Shown one piece after another: positions 46,875 to 55,418 of a DNA stretch of 59,567 bases. The stretch is from Hyphomicrobiaceae bacterium (lineage in GTDB: Bacteria; Pseudomonadota; Alphaproteobacteria; Rhizobiales; Hyphomicrobiaceae): the NCBI GenBank assembly GCA_021730785.1, contig JAKFWF010000060.1, positions 1 to 59,567 of the forward strand, given 5' to 3'. Under the pieces are notes generated by a model, which made no database searches, had not been told where the DNA came from, and was given only the letters and a program-made list of their open reading frames with translations. Numbering within the stretch: the stretch's first letter is position 1; every line of letters starts with the position of its first letter. The position numbers were made by a program, and so were the translations under genes.

Positions 46875-47894
46875 ATGATCAATCCCATCCTCGTCGAAGT
46901 GACCCGCGGTGCACTGGTTGAAAGCGTGCATACGGGCATGCTGGCGGTCGCGCGGCCAAATGGCGAGTTGGTGGTGAGCATCGGCGACGTGCGGCGGCCG
47001 GTGTTTCCGCGCTCTGCCATCAAAGCGTTCCAGTGCCTGCCGCTGATCGAAAGCGGAGCCGCAGACGCGTTTCAGTACGGCGATGCAGAAATTGCGCTTG
47101 CCTGCGCGTCCCACAGCGGCACCGCGGCGCATGCCGAACTCGCAGCGTCCATGCTGGCGCGCGCCAAACTCGATGCGACCGCGCTCGGCTGCGGCGCCCA
47201 CGAACCGATGCTGCAAGCGTCGGCCCGGGCGCTCGCTGCTTCAGGCGCCACGCCGACGGCGCTGCACAACAATTGTTCGGGCAAGCACGCCGGCATGTGC
47301 GCCTGCGCCGTCCACCACAAGGAGGATCCGGCCGGCTACTGGCTACCCGACCATCCGGTGCAGCAACGCATCGTGCAGACCCTGCGCGCCTATACCGGTG
47401 AGGCGCTGGGCGCCGACGTGCGCGGCATCGACGGCTGCTCGGCGCCGAACTGGGCGATCCCGATCGCTAGTCTCGCGCGCGCGTTCGCCGCGTTCATCAC
47501 CGCCGAGGGGCCGGGCAAGCCGCACCGCGCTGCATCGGAGCGCATCGCCAAGGCCGTCTGGGCCGCCCCCGACATGGTCGCTGGCCCTGGCCGTCTCGAC
47601 ACGGTGATCATGGGCCGGGTGCCCGGCCGCGTCTTCATGAAGACCGGTGCCGAGGGCGTCTACTGCGGCGCGTTCCCTGACCTCGGCCTCGGCTTCGCGA
47701 TCAAGATCGACGATGGCGCCCATCGTGCTTCGGAAGCGGTGACGCTGGCGCTGCTCAACCGTTTGCTGCCCGCAACGAACGGGCTCGCAGAGACGGCGAT
47801 AATGAAGAACTGGCGCGGCTTGACGGTCGGCGAAACGCGGATTACCGGCACGGTTGCCACCGCATTGGATCAGCTGGCAGCCCTGGCAAAGTGA
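46875..47894 (+). CDS. L-asparaginase II, Rhizobium etli ReAV type
   Basis: The 339-residue protein belongs to the serine-lactamase-like asparaginase class (PF06089-type), unrelated to E. coli AnsB. It has the SxxK motif in RSAIK (Ser47, Lys50), SHSG at 79-82, and the zinc-binding CSGKH (Cys and Lys) with a second Cys in GIDGCSAPN. These match the ReAV active site. It hydrolyses asparagine to aspartate and ammonia. Confidence 0.9.
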   Translation: MINPILVEVTRGALVESVHTGMLAVARPNGELVVSIGDVRRPVFPRSAIKAFQCLPLIESGAADAFQYGDAEIALACASHSGTAAHAELAASMLARAKLDATALGCGAHEPMLQASARALAASGATPTALHNNCSGKHAGMCACAVHHKEDPAGYWLPDHPVQQRIVQTLRAYTGEALGADVRGIDGCSAPNWAIPIASLARAFAAFITAEGPGKPHRAASERIAKAVWAAPDMVAGPGRLDTVIMGRVPGRVFMKTGAEGVYCGAFPDLGLGFAIKIDDGAHRASEAVTLALLNRLLPATNGLAETAIMKNWRGLTVGETRITGTVATALDQLAALAK

Positions 47895-48104
47895 TCCAAG
47901 TCGAGGAAAAACCGCGCGACGACCGATCGAGGACGGGCGGCATCGCGGGCATTGATTGAACACCGGGCCGATCGGGCAAGGACGCCAGAAGCTTGTCCGA
48001 GCAATGCCGTGTTTCCCAAGTTTGACTTGTGCACCGCAGGCTCTGCAAGTTGTCAGCAGATGCTGACTGCATTTTCATCGGTGACGTAACGCGAGGACGC
48101 CCCC

Positions 48105-48827
48105 ATGTTCGAACTCAAGCCCGAACGCTTCGGCATGGGTGATTTCAACACCCAGCCGATCACCATCTGCGGCAAGTCGTTCATCGCCGACCAGTCGGGG
48201 GCGCTGTACTGGCCGGGCGAAAAGGCTCTGATCATCGCCGATCTGCACCTGGAAAAGGGCTCGTCCTATGCGGCGCGCGGGCAATTCCTGCCGCCCTACG
48301 ACACGCGGGCGACGCTGCTGCGGCTCGCCGAGACCATCGACCGGTTCGACGTCGCAACCGTGATCGCGCTGGGCGACAGCATCCATGACGAAGGTGCCGC
48401 CGACCGCATCGCTGCCGACGATCTCGACATCCTGCACATCCTGCAGGACGAGCGGCGCTGGATCTGGGTCACCGGCAACCACGATCCGGTCCTGAGCAAC
48501 GCGTTCGGCGGCGATGTGGCCGACGAACTGGAGTTGGAAGGCCTGGCGCTGCGGCACGTGCCCCGGCGGGCCCGCGTCACGCACGAGATCGCCGGCCATA
48601 TGCACCCGGCCGGCAAGCTGTCGCTGCATGGCAGCGCGCTGCGCCGACCCTGCTTCGTCGGCAATGGACTGCGGCTGATTTTACCAGCGTTCGGGGCCTA
48701 TGCCGGTGGCCTCAACGTGCTCGATGATGCGTTCGGCCCGCTGTTCGGCGATGACGGGTTGTCGGTGTGGATGCTCGGCCAGGAGGGGCTCTACCCCGTC
48801 GCGACCCGCCAGCTGCGCGGCGATTGA
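48105..48827 (+). CDS. pdeM: Ligase-associated DNA damage response endonuclease PdeM
   Basis: The 240-residue calcineurin-like phosphoesterase has the metal motifs DLHLEKG near 46, GDSIHD near 95, GNHD near 125 and GHMHP near 165. PdeM is usually found with the LhrC-like helicase and LigC-type ligase genes in a DNA repair set; those partners are not in this window. A Met at residue 11 (48135) could be the true start. It is followed by ffs. Confidence 0.88.
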   Translation: MFELKPERFGMGDFNTQPITICGKSFIADQSGALYWPGEKALIIADLHLEKGSSYAARGQFLPPYDTRATLLRLAETIDRFDVATVIALGDSIHDEGAADRIAADDLDILHILQDERRWIWVTGNHDPVLSNAFGGDVADELELEGLALRHVPRRARVTHEIAGHMHPAGKLSLHGSALRRPCFVGNGLRLILPAFGAYAGGLNVLDDAFGPLFGDDGLSVWMLGQEGLYPVATRQLRGD

Positions 48828-48848
48828 GCAACGTTCAGGAACGGCCCC

Positions 48849-48877
48849 TTGCCCTGCGGCCGGTTACCCGCCATATA
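48849..48877 (+). promoter_or_regulatory. Promoter of the SRP RNA gene
   Basis: TTGCCC (48849-48854) and CATATA (48872-48877) are separated by 17 bp and end six bases before the predicted 5' end of the RNA. This fits a sigma-70-type promoter for a highly expressed small RNA. Confidence 0.6.
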
Positions 48878-48883
48878 CGGGGC

Positions 48884-48980
48884 GGGGAAGTTGGCTGCGG
48901 ACGTATCTCTCGCCAACCGGGTCAGGACCGGAAGGTAGCAGCCCTAACGAACCGGATATGGGTCGTTGGTCAGCTTCCTC
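48884..48980 (+). ncRNA. ffs: Signal recognition particle RNA (4.5S-type)
   Basis: The conserved apical domain GTCAGGACCGGAAGGTAGCAGCC, with its GGAA tetraloop, matches the Ffh-binding site of bacterial SRP RNA (positions about 48921-48943). The flanks GGGGAAGTTGGC (48884-48895) and GGTCAGCTTCCTC (48968-48980) pair into a 12-bp terminal stem with a few G-U pairs. The length is about 97 nt. It guides ribosomes with signal sequences to the membrane with Ffh. It lies just upstream of dnaX, as in many alphaproteobacteria. Confidence 0.93.
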
Positions 48981-49035
48981 ATTTTCGCAACGGCTGCGCG
49001 CCAGTTTAACCGCTGCACAGAGGCGGCCTTTCGCG

Positions 49036-50769
49036 ATGGCGAAGAAGAAATCGGATGGCGGCGAGGGAACGACTGCATCGTCGGCCGCGGGCGAGGCGAT
49101 AAAGCCCGCGGCTCGGCCCTATGTGGTGCTCGCCCGCAAGTATCGGCCCGAGACGTTCGATGATCTGATCGGCCAGAAGGCCATGGTGCAGACGCTGGAA
49201 AACGCGTTTGCCGCCGACCGCATCGCACAAGGCTACATGCTTACCGGCGTGCGCGGCGTCGGCAAGACGACGACCGCCCGCATCCTCGCCCGCGCTCTGA
49301 ATTACGCGAAGGACGGCCTGCCCGACCGCCCGACCGTCACCATGGACGGCTATGGCCAGCACTGCGCCGAGATCATCGCCAGCCGCCACCCGGACGTGGT
49401 CGAGATGGACGCCGCCTCCAACACCGGCGTCGACAACATGCGTGAGATCATCGAAAGCGCGCGCTACCGTCCGCTGGTCGCACGCACCAAGGTGTTCATC
49501 ATCGACGAAGTGCACATGCTGTCGAAGGGCGCATTCAATGCGCTTCTGAAGACGCTGGAAGAGCCGCCGGCGCATGTGAAGTTCATTTTCGCGACGACCG
49601 AGATACGCAAAGTGCCGGTGACGGTGCTGTCGCGTTGCCAGCGCTTCGATCTGCGCCGCGTGGAGATCCCGGAGCTCTCGCGCCATTTCGGCAAGATCGC
49701 CGCAGCCGAAGGGGCAACGGCCGAGCCCGAGGCGCTCGCTCTCATTGCCCGGGCAGCCGAAGGCTCGGTGCGCGATGGCTTGTCGATCCTCGATCAGGCG
49801 ATCGCCATGGGTTCGGGCGCGGTAACGGCCACCAGCGTGCGCGCCATGCTCGGGCTCGCCGATCGCAGCCGCATCCTCGATTTGCTGGACGACATCGTCG
49901 GCGGGCAGACGGCGTCGGCCCTCACGCGCTTTGCCGAGCTGCATCTGGCCGGTGCCGAGCCGGTGCAGGTGCTGGCTGACCTCGCGGACGCTGTCCACGT
50001 CACGACGCGCATGAAGGTTGCGGGCGACGCCGGCGCCGGCGAAGCCCTGTCCAGCGAGGAGAAGCGCCGGACGGGCGCGCTCGCCGCGTCCCTCGCACTG
50101 ACCTTGCTCAGCCGGGTATGGCAGATGCTGCTGAAGGGCATCGAGGAAGCGGGCCGCGCCGGCAGTCCGCTCGCCGCCGCCGAGATGGTGCTGATCCGCA
50201 TCTGCCACACCGCCGACCTGCCGACACCGGACGAAATCATTCGCACGCTGGGCGGCGCCACACCAGTGCCGCGTGGCGCAATTGCGCGACTGGGCGAGGT
50301 GCAAGCACCGGCGCAGCGCGGCCCCCTCAATGCGGCGCCCGCGATGCCCGATGCCGCCATTGCACCCACGGCAGAACCGTCCGATGCAGGGCCTGCGACG
50401 TTTGCGGCGGTGGTCGAACTCGCCGGTGTGCGGCGCGATGCCAAACTGAAGCTTCATCTCGAGGATCACGTCAGCCTGCTGAAATTCGAGGCCGGGCGGA
50501 TCGAGGTCGCGCTGCTGGACGGGGCGCCGTCCGGCCTCGCGGGTGAACTCGGCGAGAAACTCAGCAAGTGGACCGGGCGCCGCTGGGTCGTCTCGGTTGG
50601 GCGGGGCACGGGCGAACGGCCGATCGGCGAGGTGCGCCGGGCGGCCGAGTCGGCGGAACTAGAGACAATCAAGGCGCATCCGGCAGTGGTGTCCGTGCTG
50701 GCAGCCTTTCCCGAGGCAGAACTCAAGGCCGTGCGTCAAACCAGGAAAAGCACCGCCAGATCCGAGTGA
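49036..50769 (+). CDS. dnaX: DNA polymerase III subunits gamma/tau
   Basis: The 577-residue clamp-loader ATPase has Walker A GVRGVGKTTT near residue 72, the DEVHML Walker B, SRC (sensor) and a C-terminal tau-like domain. The region after Walker A, which in E. coli holds a four-Cys zinc module, has only one Cys here (GQHCAEII), a reduction also seen in related alphaproteobacteria. It loads the beta clamp. The ATG is 55 bp after the SRP RNA, and ybaB follows. Confidence 0.95.
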   Translation: MAKKKSDGGEGTTASSAAGEAIKPAARPYVVLARKYRPETFDDLIGQKAMVQTLENAFAADRIAQGYMLTGVRGVGKTTTARILARALNYAKDGLPDRPTVTMDGYGQHCAEIIASRHPDVVEMDAASNTGVDNMREIIESARYRPLVARTKVFIIDEVHMLSKGAFNALLKTLEEPPAHVKFIFATTEIRKVPVTVLSRCQRFDLRRVEIPELSRHFGKIAAAEGATAEPEALALIARAAEGSVRDGLSILDQAIAMGSGAVTATSVRAMLGLADRSRILDLLDDIVGGQTASALTRFAELHLAGAEPVQVLADLADAVHVTTRMKVAGDAGAGEALSSEEKRRTGALAASLALTLLSRVWQMLLKGIEEAGRAGSPLAAAEMVLIRICHTADLPTPDEIIRTLGGATPVPRGAIARLGEVQAPAQRGPLNAAPAMPDAAIAPTAEPSDAGPATFAAVVELAGVRRDAKLKLHLEDHVSLLKFEAGRIEVALLDGAPSGLAGELGEKLSKWTGRRWVVSVGRGTGERPIGEVRRAAESAELETIKAHPAVVSVLAAFPEAELKAVRQTRKSTARSE

Positions 50770-50780
50770 AGGAGCAATGC

Positions 50781-51101
50781 GTGAAAGACATCATGGGCAT
50801 GATGAAGCAGCTCGGCCAGATGCAGGGCCGCATGCAGACGCTGCAGGAGGAACTCGCCAAGGCCGAGATCGCCGGCCAGTCGGGCGGCGGCATGGTTGCC
50901 GTCACCCTTGACGGCAAGGCGAGCCTCAAGCGTATAACGATCGATCCCTCGCTGATGAAGCCCGAAGACACTGAAATCTTGGAAGATCTGATCATCGCCG
51001 CCGTCCACGACGCCAAGGTGAAGGTCGAGGCCGCCATGCAGGAAAAGATGCAGGAACTGACCGGCGGTCTGCCGCTGCCGCCCGGCATGAAATTGTTTTA
51101 G
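50781..51101 (+). CDS. ybaB: YbaB/EbfC nucleoid-associated protein
   Basis: The 106-residue protein starts at a GTG with AAGGAG seven bases upstream ([15 protein letters not shown]). It has the Met/Gln-rich helical N-terminus, a central beta sheet ([15 protein letters not shown]) and a C-terminal [11 protein letters not shown] tail. It binds DNA as a dimer. It lies 11 bp after dnaX as usual, but recR, the normal third member, is absent. Confidence 0.93.
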   Translation: MKDIMGMMKQLGQMQGRMQTLQEELAKAEIAGQSGGGMVAVTLDGKASLKRITIDPSLMKPEDTEILEDLIIAAVHDAKVKVEAAMQEKMQELTGGLPLPPGMKLF

Positions 51102-51172
51102 CTCTGGCAAACGCACTGGCACCGGGCTTGCACACCCAGCCCGCAGATCCAACCGAGGTCGAGGACTTACCC

Positions 51173-51832
51173 ATGCTGACGATCTATGGCGTCTACCGTT
51201 CGCGGGCGTCGCGCAACTTATGGCTCGCCAATGAACTCGGCTTGAAGTTCAAGCACGTGCCGGTGATCCAGGCCTACCGCATGACGACCGATCCCGATGC
51301 CGCCGACGCGCCAATCAACACGCGCTCGCCGGCATTCCTGGCCGTCAACCCTGGCGGGCAGATCCCCTCGATCGATGATGATGGCCTTGTCCTGCACCAG
51401 TCGCTCGGCATCAACTTGTATCTGGCGAAGAAGCATGGTGGCCCTTTGGCGCCGGCAAATCTGGCCGAGGACGGGCAGATGACCATGTGGACCCTGTGGG
51501 CCGCGACCGACGTCGAGCCCCATTCGATCCAGGTGCTGTATCACACCATCGGCAAGCCACCGGCCGAGCGCGATCCCAAGATTGCGGCGGTGGCAATCGA
51601 GGCGTTGCGCCCGCTGTTCGCCGTGCTCGATCGGCGACTCGGCCAAACCGGGTTCATCGTCGGCGACCGGTTCACGGTGGCTGACCTCAACGTCGCCGAG
51701 GTGGTGCGCTATGCGCAGCCGGCGCCGGCACTGTTCGACGCCGCGCCCCGCGTGAAGGCGTGGCTCGCCGCCTGCCATGCGCGCCCGGCCTTCAAGGCCA
51801 TGATGTCGATGCGCGACGCCGAGCCGGCTTAA
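51173..51832 (+). CDS. Glutathione S-transferase family protein
   Basis: The 219-residue protein has an N-terminal thioredoxin-fold domain ([14 protein letters not shown], then [13 protein letters not shown] with the cis-Pro and an ALHQS-like VLHQSLGI) and an all-helical C-terminal domain. The S-R-A-S segment near residues 10-13 would supply the catalytic Ser/Tyr. The substrate is unknown. It takes the position usually held by recR. Confidence 0.9.
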   Translation: MLTIYGVYRSRASRNLWLANELGLKFKHVPVIQAYRMTTDPDAADAPINTRSPAFLAVNPGGQIPSIDDDGLVLHQSLGINLYLAKKHGGPLAPANLAEDGQMTMWTLWAATDVEPHSIQVLYHTIGKPPAERDPKIAAVAIEALRPLFAVLDRRLGQTGFIVGDRFTVADLNVAEVVRYAQPAPALFDAAPRVKAWLAACHARPAFKAMMSMRDAEPA

Positions 51833-51883
51833 GGGCGAATACGTAGTATTTGGACACACTTGAGCGTGTCGAGGCCGTCAGAA

Positions 51884-52963
51884 ATGAGCACCCGCCCTCC
51901 GCGCGCCTGCATTGGCGCGGTCATGCGGTTCGAGGCGCCCTACATCGTCGAGTGGGTGGCCTGGCATCGCATTTTGGGCTTCGAGATCGTGATCGCCGAT
52001 AATGGCGGCGATGATGGGCAGCCGCTGCTGCTCGCCAAGCTAGATGCACTGGGCCTCATCACCCGCATCGATGTGCGGGGGTGGAGCGGCAACATCCAGC
52101 GCAGGGTGTATGCGATGCTGTTCCGCTGGGCGCAGCAACAGGGCGTCGATACCATCGGTATTCTCGATACCGACGAGTTTCTGGAGCCGATGACAATTGC
52201 CGACCAATTCGACGGTAGCGGCGCGGCGCTTGTCCATGATCTCTTCAACAACTCCCAGGCGGCGGCTCTCGCGTTCAACTGGATGATCTTCGGCGACTCT
52301 CATCTGCCGACGGGCACTCTCGAACCCGTGGTCAAGCGCTTCGTGTGGGCGGCCGAGCGCAGCTTCGGCGGCAACGCTCTGGTGAAGTCATTCTACCACA
52401 TCAAGCGCTGCGAGGCGCATGTGCGCACTCATCTGGCGTTCGCGCAGCTGACCCGGGTCCACGTGCCCAACCTGCCCGATCGGCTGATGCTGCACGATGG
52501 GGAACCGGCGGTCGTGCGCGCCAACGCCGAGCTTCGCGCCACGCCGGCAACCACGCCGGAAGTATCCTGGCGCCGCGCGCGCGTGCGCCACTACGTGATC
52601 AAGACCCTCGACGAGTATCGCACGCGCAAGGCTGGACGCGACACCAAGGCTCGCCTTGGTGAATGGGCCGACTACAACCAGCAGTTCTTCGACCATCACA
52701 ATCGCAACGATGTGCTGGCGCCTTTGCCAGTTCACGCGCTGGCTCGCCTCGACCACGAAATCGATGAGATAAACGGCCAACTGGGCAAGACTGCTGCCGT
52801 CGCCATTCCTGATTTTGTGCCCTACACGCGGGCCGATCTGCACAATCGCTGGCAGTCGCGGCCCTACCTCTTGGGTTCATGCCGTGCGCTTGTGCGTCGC
52901 CTGCGCCGCGAACTGGGAAAAGCGACGGGGCAGATCAAGGTGGAGCCGAAAACGTCGGTGTGA
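51884..52963 (+). CDS. Glycosyltransferase family 2 (Glyco_tranf_2_4-like)
   Basis: The 359-residue protein begins with RFEAPYIVEWVAWHRILGF, the typical opening of PF13704-type glycosyltransferases, and has the metal-binding ILDTDEFL motif near residue 93. Upstream in-frame TTG at 51860 and GTG at 51866 are alternatives. Such enzymes add sugars to cell-surface polysaccharides. No other polysaccharide genes are nearby. Confidence 0.82.
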   Translation: MSTRPPRACIGAVMRFEAPYIVEWVAWHRILGFEIVIADNGGDDGQPLLLAKLDALGLITRIDVRGWSGNIQRRVYAMLFRWAQQQGVDTIGILDTDEFLEPMTIADQFDGSGAALVHDLFNNSQAAALAFNWMIFGDSHLPTGTLEPVVKRFVWAAERSFGGNALVKSFYHIKRCEAHVRTHLAFAQLTRVHVPNLPDRLMLHDGEPAVVRANAELRATPATTPEVSWRRARVRHYVIKTLDEYRTRKAGRDTKARLGEWADYNQQFFDHHNRNDVLAPLPVHALARLDHEIDEINGQLGKTAAVAIPDFVPYTRADLHNRWQSRPYLLGSCRALVRRLRRELGKATGQIKVEPKTSV

Positions 52964-54283
52964 TCAGGCGCTGGCGTTTGCCGCAGGCATCCGCGTCGTC
53001 AGGCGCTGGCGCACGAGATCGATCGCGGCACGCAATGAGTAGAACTGGTCGGTGAAGGCGAGCGGCACGGGGATGGCGGACACCGCTTCCTCGATCTCGT
53101 GGATTTCGTCGGTGTGGGCGGCACGCTGCGTGCCGGCGGTATCGTGGCGCACGCGGTCCTCGAGCTTCTTCAGGCGGTCGTACCAGAAGAAGATGCGCCG
53201 CTTGATGCTCCACCGGTAGATGGCGGGTCCCAGTTTCATGATCGGGAACAGCAACGTGGCGAGCGGGATCACCAGAACACTCATGCGTTCGACGAAAGAC
53301 GCCAGCCAGAACGGCAGGAAGCGCTGCAGGAACGGCGGGCCGTTCTTGTAGAAGCGCAGGGCATCGTCCGACATGTCGAACTCAGGATCTTGCGCACGGG
53401 GAAAATCGCCGATGCGCTGGAACAACGCGCCGGGACCGTGGATGTCCTTGGCGGCCTCGACCAGCAGTCCGATCAGGGCAGGGTGCAGCTTCTCCGACGC
53501 GATGAGCGCGGTCGCGGGCGCCAGCATCGCCACATCGCGGGACGGAATGCCGCGAATCAGGTCAACAACGCCTTCCGGCAAGGTGATCCGCGTGAGATAG
53601 GGCAGGGTGCGAGTATAGGCTTCCGCTTGGGCAAAGCTCATGAGTTTGACGGTGGGTTCGCGCAGCAGTTCCTGCACGAGGGGTGCTTCCGGCGCCATCA
53701 CCAGGAACACCGCGTCGACCTCGCCCGCCTGCAGTGCCTTGACGGCTGCGTCCCCGCCGAGCGGCAATAGCGTGACGTTGCCGGCGTGCAGTTCGTTGAG
53801 CTTCAGCATGGCAAGCGCGAGCTGGCGCGTGCCGCTGCCTTCGGGTGAAATTGCGATTCGCCGACCCTTGAACTGGGTCAGCCGGTCGATCGTGTCGGGC
53901 GAACGGTAGAACACCCACAGCGGCTCGAGGAACATGCGGCCGAGCGAGGCGATCGTCTCATGTTTCGTGGCCGTGGCGATGCCGCCTTGAACGAGGGTCA
54001 GCGCCACGCCGGACTTTGGATCGCTGACGCGCGCCAGATTGTCCACCGAGCCGGCCGAAGTCTTGAGCTGCAGGGTGACGCCCGACTTCTTCAGCGCTGC
54101 CGCGTAACGCTTGGCGATGGCGTGATAGCCACCGGTCTCGGCACCGGTCGACATCACAAGCGTGCGCGGCGGCGCCGGCTCGACGAACTGGAAGGCGGCC
54201 CACAAGGAGCCGAGCACCAGCAGTACGACGGGACCGATGACCCACAGGTATTCGCGCACCTGTGTCAGGTTGATGAAGCCCAT
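52964..54283 (-). CDS. TAXI-family TRAP-type solute-binding protein, membrane-anchored
   Basis: The 439-residue protein has an N-terminal transmembrane helix (about 14-36) rather than a cleaved signal peptide, a TAXI-type ligand-binding domain (LVMSTGAETGGYHAIAKRYA near 50; GVALTLVQGG near 95), and a second membrane segment near 345-370 followed by a cytoplasmic helical tail. No DctQM-like permease is adjacent. This architecture suggests sensing or regulation rather than classic transport. Confidence 0.82.
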   Translation of the reverse strand: MGFINLTQVREYLWVIGPVVLLVLGSLWAAFQFVEPAPPRTLVMSTGAETGGYHAIAKRYAAALKKSGVTLQLKTSAGSVDNLARVSDPKSGVALTLVQGGIATATKHETIASLGRMFLEPLWVFYRSPDTIDRLTQFKGRRIAISPEGSGTRQLALAMLKLNELHAGNVTLLPLGGDAAVKALQAGEVDAVFLVMAPEAPLVQELLREPTVKLMSFAQAEAYTRTLPYLTRITLPEGVVDLIRGIPSRDVAMLAPATALIASEKLHPALIGLLVEAAKDIHGPGALFQRIGDFPRAQDPEFDMSDDALRFYKNGPPFLQRFLPFWLASFVERMSVLVIPLATLLFPIMKLGPAIYRWSIKRRIFFWYDRLKKLEDRVRHDTAGTQRAAHTDEIHEIEEAVSAIPVPLAFTDQFYSLRAAIDLVRQRLTTRMPAANASA

Positions 54284-54545
54284 GGCGCAGTTTTTCCCCT
54301 CGAGCACAGCCAGTTGCGGCCCCCCGGCCGCGTTGCATCAGGTCTCTATACTGTGGGCACAGATCGAGGAGCAAGCACAGCGGTTTACCGGCCGCCGGCC
54401 TGATCCGGTTTCACGGCTGCCCTTCGAAGGGCGGCGACAGTCCCGGCAAGCCGAAGGCGGGCGGCGGCGGCACCAGCGGGGCGCGAGCGGCGACGCAATC
54501 GTCGGCCGGTCAGTCACACAACCCGATGTGCGACAGGCCGTTCGG

Positions 54546-55067
54546 CTACAGTGGTGTGCCCTTGCGGCTGTCGCTGCCTTCGAGGCGCTTCATGGCCTCC
54601 TGCAGCTTCTTGACCATGCGCTCCATGTAGCTCACGGCCTTATCGACATCTTCCTCGCTCGGCAGACCCAATCCGCCGCTGCGGCCGCCTGGGCGCTGTT
54701 CGGCCTGGGGGCCTTCGCTCTTCGGCCGCTCGCCGTTGAGACCGAGCAGATCCTCCAGGCGCTTGACCTCAGCCCGTAACTCCTTGTTCTCGCCCTCGAT
54801 TTTGCCGAGCCGACCCTGTGTCTCGGCAGCCGTATCGCCCATCGGCTGGCAGTTCCAGGCGCCCGCGCCGGCCGCATTGCCCGGCAGCGCCCGGCACAGC
54901 GCCATGGCGCCGGTTTCCGTGTCGAGGCGAACGAACCCGCCATCGATGGGGCTCATGGTGAAGCGGCCCGGCCGATCCTGGGCGCCTGCACTCGTCATGC
55001 CGGCGCCCAGCAGGGCCAGGGCCGCAGCGATACCGAGCGCCGTGCGATGATGTGCGGTTGCGTCCAT
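54546..55067 (-). CDS. Exported protein with C-terminal coiled coil
   Basis: The 173-residue protein starts MDATAHH with GGGAGA upstream and has a signal peptide (about 1-29, TSAGAQ). A central domain contains two Cys (ALCRALP and WNCQPM). It is followed by a coiled coil (KIEGENKELRAEVKRLEDLLG) and a charged helical tail. No family is recognised. It is divergent from the PodJ-like gene. Confidence 0.75.
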   Translation of the reverse strand: MDATAHHRTALGIAAALALLGAGMTSAGAQDRPGRFTMSPIDGGFVRLDTETGAMALCRALPGNAAGAGAWNCQPMGDTAAETQGRLGKIEGENKELRAEVKRLEDLLGLNGERPKSEGPQAEQRPGGRSGGLGLPSEEDVDKAVSYMERMVKKLQEAMKRLEGSDSRKGTPL

Positions 55068-55418
55068 GGGTGTCTCCCTGCGGAACTCTGTCGTGTCAGA
55101 TATAGGGCGCCGGACGCTGGCGCGGAATAGCTGGCGGATCTGTTTTTGCCCTTCGACGAAAGTGATTCGCAGGCCCGAAAAGTGCGCAAAATGGCGTCTG
55201 CATCGGCTGAAACGCCCGTGCTCACGGGGCTTAACTGAACATTTACCGGCAATTGCGAGCCTCGACGTCGACAGGGGTCCCACTCGTGCCGCGTCCGGCG
55301 AGACCTGAACCGACGGCTGATCGCCATGCGGAGATGGGCGCCTTCCCATTCCCATGCCCCGAACGGGGACGATCCGCTGTCGTGATCGAGAGACATGGCC
55401 GGGCGATGGGGAACTGAG
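55068..55418. promoter_or_regulatory. Divergent intergenic region with cell-cycle type sites
   Basis: This 351-bp gap holds promoters for the exported coiled-coil protein (minus) and the PodJ-like protein (plus). It contains the CtrA-like box listed separately and a GATTC (GANTC) methylation site at 55164-55168. No gene is seen within it. Confidence 0.5.
55231..55245 (+). promoter_or_regulatory. Near-consensus CtrA box
   Basis: TTAA (55231-55234), seven bases, then TTTA (55242-55245), one mismatch from the CtrA consensus TTAA-N7-TTAA. With the upstream GANTC site it resembles alphaproteobacterial cell-cycle promoters. It precedes the PodJ-like gene by 173 bp. Confidence 0.5.
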
